Source of the DNA: Chloroflexota bacterium
GTDB lineage: Bacteria; Chloroflexota; Dehalococcoidia; GIF9; UBA5629
DNA length: 7,374 bases
NCBI GenBank assembly: GCA_016875975.1
Contig: VGOF01000069.1
Coordinates: forward strand, 1-7,374
Direction of reading: 5' to 3'
Shown: piece after piece, positions 1-5,027 of the stretch
Layout: every line of letters begins with the position of its first letter
How positions within the stretch are numbered: position 1 is the stretch's first letter
The notes under the pieces: generated by a model
What the model saw: the letters and a program-made list of their open reading frames with translations, nothing else
What the model was told of the DNA's origin: nothing
The model's database searches: none
Position numbers and translations under genes: made by a program

Positions 1-84
1 AAGTTAATGCTGGAACAATTTGGAGATGGATATAAGTCATACATGAATAGGACAGGGCGGATAATTCCGCGCTTAGCCAAATGA
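1..84 (+). CDS. C-terminal end of an isoprenylcysteine carboxyl methyltransferase-like protein (partial)
   Basis: The window opens inside this reading frame, which stays open from base 1 to the TGA at 82-84 and gives the last 27 residues. They contain FGDGYKSYMNRTGRIIPRL. This matches the typical C-terminus of the isoprenylcysteine carboxyl methyltransferase (ICMT)-like membrane methyltransferase family, where an F-G-x-x-Y-x-x-Y-M-x-R-T-G-R-x-I-P-R-L ending is common. Members are multi-pass membrane proteins that use S-adenosylmethionine; the bacterial ones have no established substrate. The membrane segments and the SAM-binding residues lie outside the window, so the call rests on the tail only. 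Confidence 0.55.
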   Translation, partial: KLMLEQFGDGYKSYMNRTGRIIPRLAK

Positions 85-262
85 TTCTTTTTGAACTGGA
101 GTAACAAGGACGTCTTGCAGCAGATCTGCCATATGAGATTGCTCGGATAGCTTAAAATGGGTAAGTCAGAAAACGTATTGGAATATGCTTTTAACGCCCG
201 TGCTATTGCGGTGGTTCGCGATGACAAAAGGGGCTAAGTTAGTGCGTGTCGCCCACCCTCGG
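85..262. other. Spacer with a possible relic of an NDP-forming acyl-CoA synthetase N-terminus
   Basis: No full gene is visible between the methyltransferase stop and the first repeat copy. A 26-residue open frame at 157-237 (plus) includes EYAFNARAIAVVRDDKRG. It loosely resembles the start of NDP-forming acyl-CoA synthetases (CoA-binding domain, F-N-P-R-S-I-A-V-V-G-A-S), but the glycine-rich G-A-S segment is missing and a TAA follows at once. It may be a decayed gene start or a chance match. I see no ribosome binding site or promoter for it. Confidence 0.2.
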
Positions 263-346
263 GTTCTTCCTAGGAAGGACGGGTGACCGTCACCTGGTTA
301 AAGTGCCACTTGTCCTTCCCACGGAGACCTGTGGGCAGGTGGTGCC
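263..346 (+). repeat. Dispersed hairpin repeat, copies 1a and 1b
   Basis: Two members of the window's repeat family sit close together. Copy 1a (263-280) is a hairpin with arms GTTCTTC and GAAGGAC around a CTAG loop, with one T.G wobble. Copy 1b (303-346) has GTCCTTC, loop CCAC, then a damaged right arm GGAGAC, followed by the family tail CTGTGGGCAGGTGGTGCC. The same tail is found at 5723-5740. The short inverted repeat GGTGA-CCG-TCACC lies between the copies. The copies lie just upstream of the hicBA promoter, outside any gene. Confidence 0.6.
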
Positions 347-382
347 TAAGAATAATGGTTTATCTGGATGGCAGGAAATTGA

Positions 383-388
383 TATAAT
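383..388 (+). promoter_or_regulatory. Probable -10 box for hicBA
   Basis: A perfect TATAAT lies 36 bases upstream of the hicB ATG. The hexamer about 17 bases further upstream (TTATCT, 360-365) is a poor -35 match, so only the -10 box is convincing. Transcription would start near 395. An AAGAGGT ribosome binding site follows at 407-413. Confidence 0.4.
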
Positions 389-424
389 TGTCTGAGAGTT
401 AGCATCAAGAGGTATTGCCTATCC

Positions 425-643
425 ATGGTGAGAAGCTACACGGCGAAATATACCAAAATAAGCTCTGGTTATATGGGGCAGCTTGTTGAGTGGCCAGAGG
501 TAATCACTGAGGGGAAGACGATAGAGGAGTGCAGAGAGATGCTCAGGGATGTCCTCCGGGAGATGGTGTTGGCATACAGTCAGCGGGGACAGGAAATACC
601 ACCTGGCGGAGATCTCCTCGAGCAAGTGCTTGTCGAGGCATAG
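425..643 (+). CDS. hicB: HicB-family antitoxin (short form)
   Basis: This 72-residue protein has the HicB antitoxin pattern: an N-terminal strand with Y-T-A-K-Y-x-K-I-S-S-G-Y-M-G-Q-L-V-E-W-P-E-V, then T-E-G-K-T-I-E-E-C-R-E-M-L-R-D-V-L-R-E-M, then a P-P-G turn. This is the partial RNase-H-like fold that binds and blocks the HicA toxin. It ends soon after that fold and shows no C-terminal helix-turn-helix or ribbon-helix-helix, so any autoregulation would have to work differently from the longer HicB proteins. The ATG at 425 is preceded by AAGAGGT at 407-413, with 11 bases between; a GTG follows immediately at 428. The hicA frame begins two bases after this stop, so the two genes are almost certainly co-transcribed, with the antitoxin first. 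Confidence 0.85.
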   Translation: MVRSYTAKYTKISSGYMGQLVEWPEVITEGKTIEECREMLRDVLREMVLAYSQRGQEIPPGGDLLEQVLVEA

Positions 644-645
644 GG

Positions 646-834
646 TTGTCGGTTAAGCGCAGAGACCTGGTGAAATACCTTGAATCGAATGGGTTTTACC
701 TTCTGCGCGAGGGTGCTAAGCACTCCATCTACACAGACGATACTAAAACAGTGCCAGTAAAGAGGTGTCGCCTGCTTGACCGGATAACTGCCAACCAACT
801 GTGCAAGCAGGCGGGCCTCGCTCCAAAGTTTTAG
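646..834 (+). CDS. hicA: HicA-family toxin, predicted mRNA interferase
   Basis: HicA toxins are small double-stranded-RNA-binding-fold ribonucleases that cleave mRNA and are neutralised by HicB. The 62-residue product has the family layout: K-R-R-D-L-V-K-Y-L-E-S-N-G-F at 4-17, L-L-R-E-G-A-K-H-S-I-Y at 19-29 with the predicted catalytic histidine at 26, T-V-P at 35-37, and a closing helix A-N-Q-L-C-K-Q-A-G-L. I chose the TTG at 646 because it gives a normal HicA N-terminus, lies two bases after the hicB stop, and has GAGG at 635-638 seven bases upstream. The nearest in-frame ATG (529) would run deep into hicB. The usual V-P-R-H segment reads V-P-V-K-R-C, a divergence. The order hicB-hicA is the reverse of the common hicA-hicB order. 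Confidence 0.8.
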   Translation: MSVKRRDLVKYLESNGFYLLREGAKHSIYTDDTKTVPVKRCRLLDRITANQLCKQAGLAPKF

Positions 835-860
835 TTCTTTATTACGTGACATTTGCCTTC

Positions 861-928
861 GGCAGGTGGTGCTCCCGGAAAGGGGCACCTGTCCTTCCCA
901 CGAAGGACCTGTGGGTATGTGTGGCGCC
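861..928 (+). repeat. Dispersed hairpin repeat, copy 2, with an extra tail fragment
   Basis: Copy 2 of the family spans 885-928. The stem is perfect, GTCCTTC-CCAC-GAAGGAC at 891-908, followed by the tail CTGTGGGTATGTGTGGCGCC. A separate tail-like fragment, GGCAGGTGGTGCTCC, sits just before it at 861-875, as if two units had been joined tail to head. The spacer between hicA and the convergent lipoprotein gene (835-1064) holds this copy, the TTCG hairpin at 957-976 and nothing else I can identify. Confidence 0.6.
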
Positions 929-956
929 GGAGAAAGAATAACGTGATTTGTGCGGT

Positions 957-976
957 GGTGGGTTTTCGAACCCACC
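957..976. repeat. TTCG-loop hairpin, copy 1
   Basis: Perfect 8-bp inverted repeat GGTGGGTT / AACCCACC closed by a TTCG loop. The same 20 bases recur at 5664-5683, and both copies are preceded by AACGTGATTT (940-949 here, 5647-5656 there). It lies between convergent genes. It has no T-tract on either side, so it is not a standard intrinsic terminator. Confidence 0.65.
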
Positions 977-1064
977 CTACTACTCATTTTGGGACTACCA
1001 CATCCCGATTGCATCGTGATTCGCAATCCGATCAGTAGATGGTGAACCTTTCACTATTTTGTCA

Positions 1065-1949
1065 TTAAGGGATTGTAATTGCCAAGTCTAAAACGCACTG
1101 CTCAGCATGTTTTTTGATCGCATCTACGATCTGTGCAGGCGGTAATTGTAAATCCGTATCTGCCGTTTCTCTTATATGTAGCTGGTCACACCAGAAGATT
1201 GACTCACCCTTAGGAAGTCGGCTAAGAACATCTTTGATTGCGTCTACACCTACTACATGGATTTTTACCCACCCAGTTTCAGGGGTGGAATCCTCTTTAG
1301 AAGTTATTTCTTTCAGCGTCTTAGTGCGATTGGTACCTGTGATTAAAGTGAAATGCCACTGGCCGTTTTCTGGCCAGGAATAAAGCTCGTATCCTTTGAA
1401 AGAATGGGGCAACTTATCTATTGCTGTTTTTGACAGCTTGTTGATTAATTTGCCCGCTTGTTCCAGCGATTTCATCACTGCTGGGTTATTCCTGGGGTCT
1501 TCACCTCTGTAATGGGACAAGGATGGATAACCCAGCTCCAGCGTTACTGTTTTGGGTTTCTGAGAGCTGAGCGGTTTCCATATCGTAACCCCGTCGAATG
1601 AAATAGAAGAGATGGGTGCCCAAAAGGCTCCCCAATATATAGGTTCCTTATCAACACAAACTAAAAACGATTTCCCTCTCACCGACACATCCATCTGAGC
1701 GATACGTTCAAAAGAACTTGCGGTGAGTTTCATCTCATGCGTTTGTCCATTGTACGAGATAATATCTTCCGCGGATATGATAGGCTTGTCTGCGATGTTT
1801 ACATGGCTTAAAGCCTCCATCTGTGCAGGAGGAATATCATCCCGGGTTAAATAAATCGCAAAGCCTTCACCTTTGGCAGTGGTACAACCGCTGAGTATGA
1901 GGAGGATGCAAATTAGAGCGACGAAGAGTTTGAGGAAAGGTTTTTTCAC
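1065..1949 (-). CDS. Predicted lipoprotein of unknown function
   Basis: The 294-residue product starts with a lipoprotein signal peptide: K2-K3, a hydrophobic core to residue 18, and the lipobox L-S-G-C with the lipidated cysteine at 22. It is expected to be anchored outside the cytoplasmic membrane. The mature part looks like two segments. One is about 30-145, with D-I-I-S-Y-N-G-Q-T-H-E-M-K-L-T and W-G-A-F-W-A-P-I-S-S-I-S-F-D-G-V. The second is about 165-290, with Y-E-L-Y-S-W-P-E-N-G-Q-W-H-F-T-L-I-T-G-T-N-R. I recall similar segments in uncharacterised bacterial proteins but know no function. The start is a GTG whose last bases overlap the TGA of the upstream DUF3795 gene (GTGA, 1946-1949), which implies translational coupling. 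It is the third gene of the operon that starts at 2948. Confidence 0.75.
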   Translation of the reverse strand: MKKPFLKLFVALICILLILSGCTTAKGEGFAIYLTRDDIPPAQMEALSHVNIADKPIISAEDIISYNGQTHEMKLTASSFERIAQMDVSVRGKSFLVCVDKEPIYWGAFWAPISSISFDGVTIWKPLSSQKPKTVTLELGYPSLSHYRGEDPRNNPAVMKSLEQAGKLINKLSKTAIDKLPHSFKGYELYSWPENGQWHFTLITGTNRTKTLKEITSKEDSTPETGWVKIHVVGVDAIKDVLSRLPKGESIFWCDQLHIRETADTDLQLPPAQIVDAIKKHAEQCVLDLAITIP

Positions 1950-2395
1950 GATTCATCCCACCGGGACTTGTGTTTTTTCTGGCGCAGCTTATCGAGGCCG
2001 CAATTAAAGCACAGTCCGTTATGACAGCATATCACCTCGCCACATTCAGGGCAGTGCCACTTTGTCGCTTCCTTTTCCAGGAATCTCTCCATGCCGTGCT
2101 TTTTTATGAATTCTAGGTTCTCTATCACGCTCATATGATAAAAGGTGCGGTAGCGCTTATCGAGGGTTTTTAGTCGGCGGCAGGGGAAATCGCCGCATTC
2201 ATAGCAGAATCGCACCGATCCTTTCCCCAGCAGGGCGCACTGCTTTTTCATGAAGGTGCAGTTTTTGCCGCGTGGTAAGCAGCCAGCGCAGTACGTCTTC
2301 CCAAACCCCTTCTTTTTCAGGTCGTTTTTCATCGCTAGATAGCTGGCGCACACGCCGCAGTTTATCCCACAAGGAGCTATAAGCTCTTCTTCCAT
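1946..2395 (-). CDS. DUF3795 cysteine-rich protein, probably metal-binding
   Basis: The 149-residue protein begins with I-A-P-C-G-I-N-C-G-V-C (cysteines 9, 13, 16), the hallmark of the DUF3795 family. It is very cysteine-rich: C36-x2-C39, C46, C53, C64-x2-C67, C72, then a C-terminal zinc-ribbon-like part with C115-x2-C118, C123, C124 and C129-x2-C132. These clusters suit zinc or iron-sulfur binding, but the family has no established activity. The ATG at 2395 is preceded by AAGGTG (2399-2404), which overlaps the stop of the flavoprotein gene and lies only three bases away. The gap to that gene is 7 nt and the overlap with the lipoprotein gene downstream is 4 nt, so the three form one operon. 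No signal peptide is seen; it is likely cytoplasmic. Confidence 0.8.
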   Translation of the reverse strand: MEEELIAPCGINCGVCASYLAMKNDLKKKGFGKTYCAGCLPRGKNCTFMKKQCALLGKGSVRFCYECGDFPCRRLKTLDKRYRTFYHMSVIENLEFIKKHGMERFLEKEATKWHCPECGEVICCHNGLCFNCGLDKLRQKKHKSRWDES

Positions 2396-2402
2396 CTACA
2401 CC

Positions 2403-2948
2403 TTAATCAAAATGAGAATGTACCAATCTTTTTGCTAGCTGTTTAAGTCGCCGCCCCAGTTCCTTATTTTGGGCTACTTCGCCAGGGGTTTTCGCCAACG
2501 CCGTAGCGCTACCGACCCAACGCATTTTGCAGAGTGAGGCGTAAGTCTTCAAATTTTGAATTGCCTGACCAATACCTTCTTCAGCTACAGCCAGACCGAC
2601 GACTTTCTTTCCTTCCAGTCTTGGCCAGATAGGGCAGGTGCGGTCCAGGAAATTCTTGAGCAGTCCAGAAAGCATCTCGAAGTAACCCGGTGTTGCCAAT
2701 AAAATAGCGTCTGCAGATAGCAGCTTCGGATAGGTCTCGGTCATATCATCCTTGATTTTGCAGATGCCTTTCCGTTCTTTGCCTCCCTCCTCACAGGTCA
2801 GGCAGCCGCGGCATGTACGGACATCCATTTTCCTCAGTAGCAGCAGCTCAACCTCAGCACCATACTTGGCAGCTTCTTCCATCAGCGTTCTCAGCATCCA
2901 TTCCGTGTTGCCCTTCCTGGGTGAGCCGCAAATCCCTATGATTTTCAT
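2403..2948 (-). CDS. Flavodoxin-fold NAD(P)H-dependent FMN reductase / iron-sulfur flavoprotein-like oxidoreductase
   Basis: The 181-residue protein starts M-K-I-I-G-I-C-G-S-P-R-K-G-N-T-E, the FMN-phosphate-binding loop of the NADPH-dependent FMN reductase family (residues 8-16). Cysteines at 46, 49 and 52 (T-C-R-G-C-L-T-C) plus C63 before K-I-K-D-D resemble the compact cysteine motif of iron-sulfur flavoproteins, which bind a 4Fe-4S cluster. The gap to the fourth cysteine (10 residues) is longer than usual, so cluster binding is uncertain. A-T-P-G-Y-F-E-M-L-S-G-L-L-K-N-F-L-D-R at about 90-110 is the flavin-proximal family segment. I chose the ATG at 2948 because GGAAGG (2955-2960) lies six bases upstream; a longer open frame to 3110 adds 54 residues with no family resemblance. 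It is the first gene of the operon and likely passes electrons between reduced pyridine nucleotides or ferredoxin and an unknown partner. Confidence 0.85.
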   Translation of the reverse strand: MKIIGICGSPRKGNTEWMLRTLMEEAAKYGAEVELLLLRKMDVRTCRGCLTCEEGGKERKGICKIKDDMTETYPKLLSADAILLATPGYFEMLSGLLKNFLDRTCPIWPRLEGKKVVGLAVAEEGIGQAIQNLKTYASLCKMRWVGSATALAKTPGEVAQNKELGRRLKQLAKRLVHSHFD

Positions 2949-2969
2949 GGCATGCCTTCCGTGCTTGGT

Positions 2970-2975
2970 ATTATA
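2970..2975 (-). promoter_or_regulatory. Probable -10 box of the flavoprotein-DUF3795-lipoprotein operon
   Basis: On the minus strand TATAAT reads from 2975 to 2970, about 21 bases before the ATG at 2948. Transcription would begin near 2963, leaving a leader of about 15 bases that still contains the GGAAGG ribosome binding site. No convincing -35 hexamer is seen 16-18 bases upstream. Confidence 0.4.
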
Positions 2976-3185
2976 CAAGAAGCACAAAGCCTTTGGTTTT
3001 TCATCGGAAGCTTTGCGGAGGGAGTGGTTGTCATTGTTTGCATCATCTAGTGGGCAGGTGGCTCCTGGTGAAGAGCTTATTCCAGCTTTGCGGCAGTTGC
3101 TTACCCGCACTTGCAGAAGTTAACCGCAGATTTAGCTTTGGTTGCAGGGAAGTGGATGCTACTATATTGAACATGCCAGGTTAGA
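2976..3185. other. Spacer between divergent genes with a fragment of the repeat tail
   Basis: This spacer lies between the minus-strand operon and the plus-strand DUF4160 remnant. It holds a partial copy of the dispersed repeat tail, GTGGGCAGGTGGCTCC at 3050-3065, without the hairpin that normally precedes it. Open frames crossing the region on either strand have no family resemblance and no ribosome binding site. I see no other structure. Confidence 0.35.
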
Positions 3186-3191
3186 TATAAT
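3186..3191 (+). promoter_or_regulatory. Possible -10 box directly before the DUF4160 start
   Basis: TATAAT lies six bases upstream of the ATG at 3198, and no ribosome binding site precedes that ATG. If the box is used, transcription would start at about the ATG itself, giving a leaderless mRNA. A TTGAAC at 3167-3172 is only 13 bases upstream of it, too close for an ideal -35, but 16 bases from the overlapping AATAAT at 3189-3194. Confidence 0.35.
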
Positions 3192-3197
3192 AATGTT

Positions 3198-3434
3198 ATG
3201 CCCACAGTGCTAAGGATTAAGGGGTTTCTCTTCTTCTTTTTTAGCAATGAGGTTAAAGAACCAGTTCATATTCATGTTGAATCTGATGATAAGTATGCTA
3301 AATTCTGGCTGGAGCCAGTGCAACTTGCAAAATCAGTCGGCTACAGCGCAAAGGAGTTGACTGAGATAAGAAACCTGGTAGTATAAAATGCCGATGTTTT
3401 CAAAAGGAGATGGTATGAGTACTTCGGTCATTAA
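3198..3434 (+). pseudogene. DUF4160-family gene interrupted by one in-frame stop codon
   Basis: The 62 residues from the ATG at 3198 match DUF4160 proteins: M-P-T-V-L-R-I-K-G-F-L-F-F-F-F-S-N-E, E-P-V-H-I-H-V-E, A-K-F-W-L-E-P-V-x-L-A, and A-K-E-L-T-E-I-R-N-L-V. The frame then meets TAA at 3384-3386. Past it, the same frame reads N-A-D-V-F-K-R-R-W-Y-E-Y-F-G-H before a second TAA at 3432-3434. This is the normal C-terminal helix of the family, which often reads L-V-x-E-N-x-x-x-F-x-x-x-W-x-E-Y-F. A GAA-to-TAA change of one base explains it. The original end overlaps the DUF2442 gene by 20 bases, the usual close pairing. The shortened protein lacks its last helix and is probably non-functional, unless the stop is read through or is a sequencing error. 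DUF4160/DUF2442 pairs have been suspected to be toxin-antitoxin-like; the function is not established. Confidence 0.8.
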
Positions 3435-3657
3435 AACTTCCGAAGCAATGGCCACTGAGGTGTGGTTCGATTCCGATATGATGCATGTTCGTCTCCTGGA
3501 TGGCAGAGAGATAAGTGTTCCAGTCGAATGGTTTCCCAAGCTACGGAATGCCAGTGACGAACAAAGAAAAAAGTGGCGACTTATCGGTAAAGGTATCGGG
3601 ATACATTGGAAAGATATTGATGAGGATATCTCAGTAGCTGCCTTGCTGGTAGGTTAG
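3415..3657 (+). CDS. DUF2442-family protein
   Basis: The 80-residue protein fits DUF2442 well: V-W-F-D-S-D-M-M-H-V-R-L-L-D-G-R-E-I-S-V-P-V-E-W-F-P-K-L at 16-43, then E-Q-R-K-K-W at 49-54, and G-I-G-I-H-W-K-D-I-D-E-D-I-S-V-A-A-L-L-V-G to the end. I chose the ATG at 3415 because AAGGAG (3404-3409) lies five bases upstream; the ATG at 3388 would add nine unrelated residues. The start lies inside the original 3' end of the DUF4160 gene, so the two were translationally coupled. The family is widespread, usually beside DUF4160, and has no proven activity; some members are proposed to be antitoxin-like. The gene itself is intact although its partner is broken. Confidence 0.85.
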   Translation: MSTSVIKTSEAMATEVWFDSDMMHVRLLDGREISVPVEWFPKLRNASDEQRKKWRLIGKGIGIHWKDIDEDISVAALLVG

Positions 3658-3777
3658 GTAATTTCTTGTCCACACTGCGATAAGCTGCATTCACCATTTG
3701 ATTAACCGGAAAATCCCCGGGCTTGTGTTTGAGGCGAAAGGGTTTATTCCCGCTTTGCACTGGCTGTTTGTTAAGTA

Positions 3778-3821
3778 GGGCCACTTGTCTTTCCCTTGAA
3801 GGACCTGTGGGCATGTGTGGC
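3778..3821 (+). repeat. Dispersed hairpin repeat, copy 3
   Basis: The stem at 3787-3804 is GTCTTTC-CCTT-GAAGGAC, with one T.G wobble replacing a Watson-Crick pair. It is followed by the tail CTGTGGGCATGTGTGGC. The copy is preceded by GGGCCACTT, comparable to GTGCCACTT before copy 1b. It stands in the spacer between the DUF2442 gene and the convergent repeat lipoprotein gene. The 120 bases before it (3658-3777) show no gene. Confidence 0.6.
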
Positions 3822-3840
3822 AACTGAAGAGGAGGAAAAG

Positions 3841-3879
3841 AAAGAGCCCTGAGTTATTTGACATAACTTGAGGCTCTTT
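3841..3879 (-). terminator. Probable intrinsic terminator of the repeat lipoprotein gene
   Basis: A long hairpin: outer stem AAAGAGCC / GGCTCTTT (8 bp), a 3-by-3 internal loop, inner stem AGTTAT / ATAACT (6 bp) and a TTGAC loop. On the minus strand the right arm runs into TTTCTTTTCC, a T-rich tract, so it would end transcripts of the minus-strand gene whose stop is at 3990, about 110 bases earlier. On the plus strand the sequence after it is not T-rich. Confidence 0.5.
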
Positions 3880-3884
3880 GATTC

Positions 3885-3929
3885 AAAATTCGGTAGGCCG
3901 CATTGGGAGGACACCGAATTTTTATTCGG
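3885..3929. repeat. Three-arm inverted repeat with two alternative hairpins
   Basis: AAAATTCGGT at 3885-3894 and ACCGAATTTT at 3913-3922 form a perfect 10-bp stem with an 18-base loop. The second arm can instead pair with a third segment: CCGAAT (3914-3919), TTTT, ATTCGG (3924-3929), a 6-bp hairpin. The two pairings exclude each other. The site lies between the stop of the repeat lipoprotein gene and its probable terminator, in the 3' untranslated part of that transcript. Confidence 0.45.
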
Positions 3930-3989
3930 GGAGAAGCGTCTTATTCCTGTTCTACGACAACCCCTTGTTTCGCTTTGAAGATTCTAGGC

Positions 3990-4976
3990 TTAGGGTACTA
4001 TGCGGCTGGGGGCGAGGGCATTGTCCTGTTGCGTTTGTGTGCGCACCTCTGGTGTCACACAGACATGGTCGCCCGGGAAAGCCTCGCGCCAGACATACCC
4101 CTGCTTGCAGGTGTCCGGGCCGTATTGCAGTAGCTTGCGTGAAGCAGAGGCGGCATTGTCGGCGGCTGCTTGAGCGCGCACATCCGGTGTCACACAGACA
4201 TGGTCGCCCGGGCAAGCTTCACGCCACACATACCCCTGTTTGCAGGTGTCCGGGCCGTACGGGGCTTCGGCGCGGCGTGAAGCCGCGGCAGCATTGTCGG
4301 CGACTGTCTGCGTGCGCACTCCCGGTGTGACACAAACGTCATCGCCTGGCCGTGCTTCGCGCCACACATAGCCGGCGACGCAGGTATGAGGTCCATACGC
4401 GCCCGATACCCATCGTGAAGCCGCAGCGGCATTGTCGGCGGCTGCCTGAGCGCGCACATCCGGTGTTACACAGACATGGTCGCCCGGGAAAGCCTCGCGC
4501 CAGACATACCCCTGCTTGCAGGTGTCCGGGCCGTATTGCAGTAGCTTGCGTGAAGCCGCAGCGGCATTGTCGGCTTGTGCTTGGGCGCGCACCTCCGGTG
4601 TCACGCAGACATGGTCGCCCGGGCAAGCTTCACGCCATACGTATCCTTGCTTGCAGGTGTCCGGGCCGTACGGCGCTTCGGCGCGGCGTGAAGCCGCAGC
4701 GGCATTGTCGGCTTGTGCCTGCGCACGTGCTTCCGGAGTTACACAGACTTTATCAGTGGGACTTGCCTCCCGCCATACAAACCCCGGCTTGCAACTGCCG
4801 CTGGGTAGACTTGGTGGCGATGGTTGTTCTGTTGGTGGTTGTGGTGCTGGTGGTGCTGGTGGTGCTGGTGGTTGTTGTTCTGTTGGTGTCAGCGGTTTTA
4901 TCTCTATTTTGCAACCTAACAAGCCGACCAGTCCGATAACTGCAAAGACGAGTAAAAAAAACTTTCTGACTTTCAT
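3990..4976 (-). CDS. Repeat-containing lipoprotein: six CVTP/DNAAAASR units after a proline-rich linker
   Basis: The 328-residue product starts with a lipoprotein signal peptide (K-V-R-K, hydrophobic core, lipobox L-L-G-C with cysteine 22). A linker at about 28-60 is rich in proline, alanine and glutamine. Six units of 40-46 residues follow: 61-106, 107-151, 152-197, 198-243, 244-288 and 289-328. Each has the pattern T-C-K-Q-G-Y-V-W-R-E-A-x-P-G-D-x-V-C-V-T-P, x-V-R-x-Q, D-N-A-A-A-A-S-R and usually Y-G-P-D. Each unit has two cysteines, which could form a disulfide; units 2 and 5 have a third. Similar units occur in other bacterial secreted proteins, without a known function as far as I recall. 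The ATG at 4976 has AGGGGG at 4983-4988, six bases upstream; an ATG at 4997 would place seven extra residues before the signal peptide. It stands alone on its strand. Surface or envelope binding is a guess. Confidence 0.8.
   Translation of the reverse strand: MKVRKFFLLVFAVIGLVGLLGCKIEIKPLTPTEQQPPAPPAPPAPQPPTEQPSPPSLPSGSCKPGFVWREASPTDKVCVTPEARAQAQADNAAAASRRAEAPYGPDTCKQGYVWREACPGDHVCVTPEVRAQAQADNAAAASRKLLQYGPDTCKQGYVWREAFPGDHVCVTPDVRAQAAADNAAAASRWVSGAYGPHTCVAGYVWREARPGDDVCVTPGVRTQTVADNAAAASRRAEAPYGPDTCKQGYVWREACPGDHVCVTPDVRAQAAADNAASASRKLLQYGPDTCKQGYVWREAFPGDHVCVTPEVRTQTQQDNALAPSRIVP
3993..4796 (-). repeat. Higher-order tandem repeat, 411-bp period
   Basis: The six coding units form two blocks of three: units 1-3 (4386-4796) and units 4-6 (3993-4385). 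Linkers match by position in the block: R-R-A-E-A-P after units 1 and 4, K-L-L-Q after units 2 and 5. Bases 4057-4145 are identical to 4468-4556, an offset of 411 bases. The comparison of unit 5 with unit 2 shows scattered, mainly synonymous differences. This points to a three-unit duplication followed by local homogenisation. Confidence 0.8.
4843..4869. repeat. Three perfect copies of a 9-base unit in the proline-rich linker
   Basis: GGTGCTGGT is repeated three times in a row, inside a longer GGT/GTT-rich stretch at about 4811-4890. On the coding (minus) strand it spells Pro-Ala-Pro repeats. Changes in copy number would keep the frame and alter only the linker length. Confidence 0.7.
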
Positions 4977-5027
4977 TCTCCACCCCCTAAAAGGCATAAT
5001 TCAAATTTTTAATCGCTGATTTCCCCT

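Noticed and set aside
157..237. Acyl-CoA synthetase N-terminus as a gene
   Set aside because: Only about 18 residues resemble the family and the glycine loop is missing; kept only as a low-confidence relic.
580..1026. Minus-strand open frame across hicBA
   Set aside because: It runs antisense to hicA and through the repeats; its text (H-I-P-T-G-P-S-W-E-G-Q-V) is only the translated dispersed repeat.
1041..1053. GTGAA-CCT-TTCAC hairpin after the first lipoprotein gene as a terminator
   Set aside because: The stem is only 5 bp, and on the minus strand it is followed by CATCT, not a T-tract.
2949..3110. Extended N-terminus of the flavoprotein from the ATG at 3110
   Set aside because: The added 54 residues have no family match, and a strong ribosome binding site and -10 box support the start at 2948.
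3990..4796. CRISPR-like regular repetition
   Set aside because: The period is about 135-138 bases within a protein-coding frame with no short repeat-spacer pattern; it is a coding tandem repeat.
3878..5019. Long plus-strand open frames opposite the repeat lipoprotein gene (for example 3878-4330, 4352-4939 and 4516-5019)
   Set aside because: They are mirror translations of a GC-rich repeated minus-strand gene. They are rich in Arg/His/Pro/Cys with no family resemblance, while the minus frame has a signal peptide, lipobox and regular repeats.
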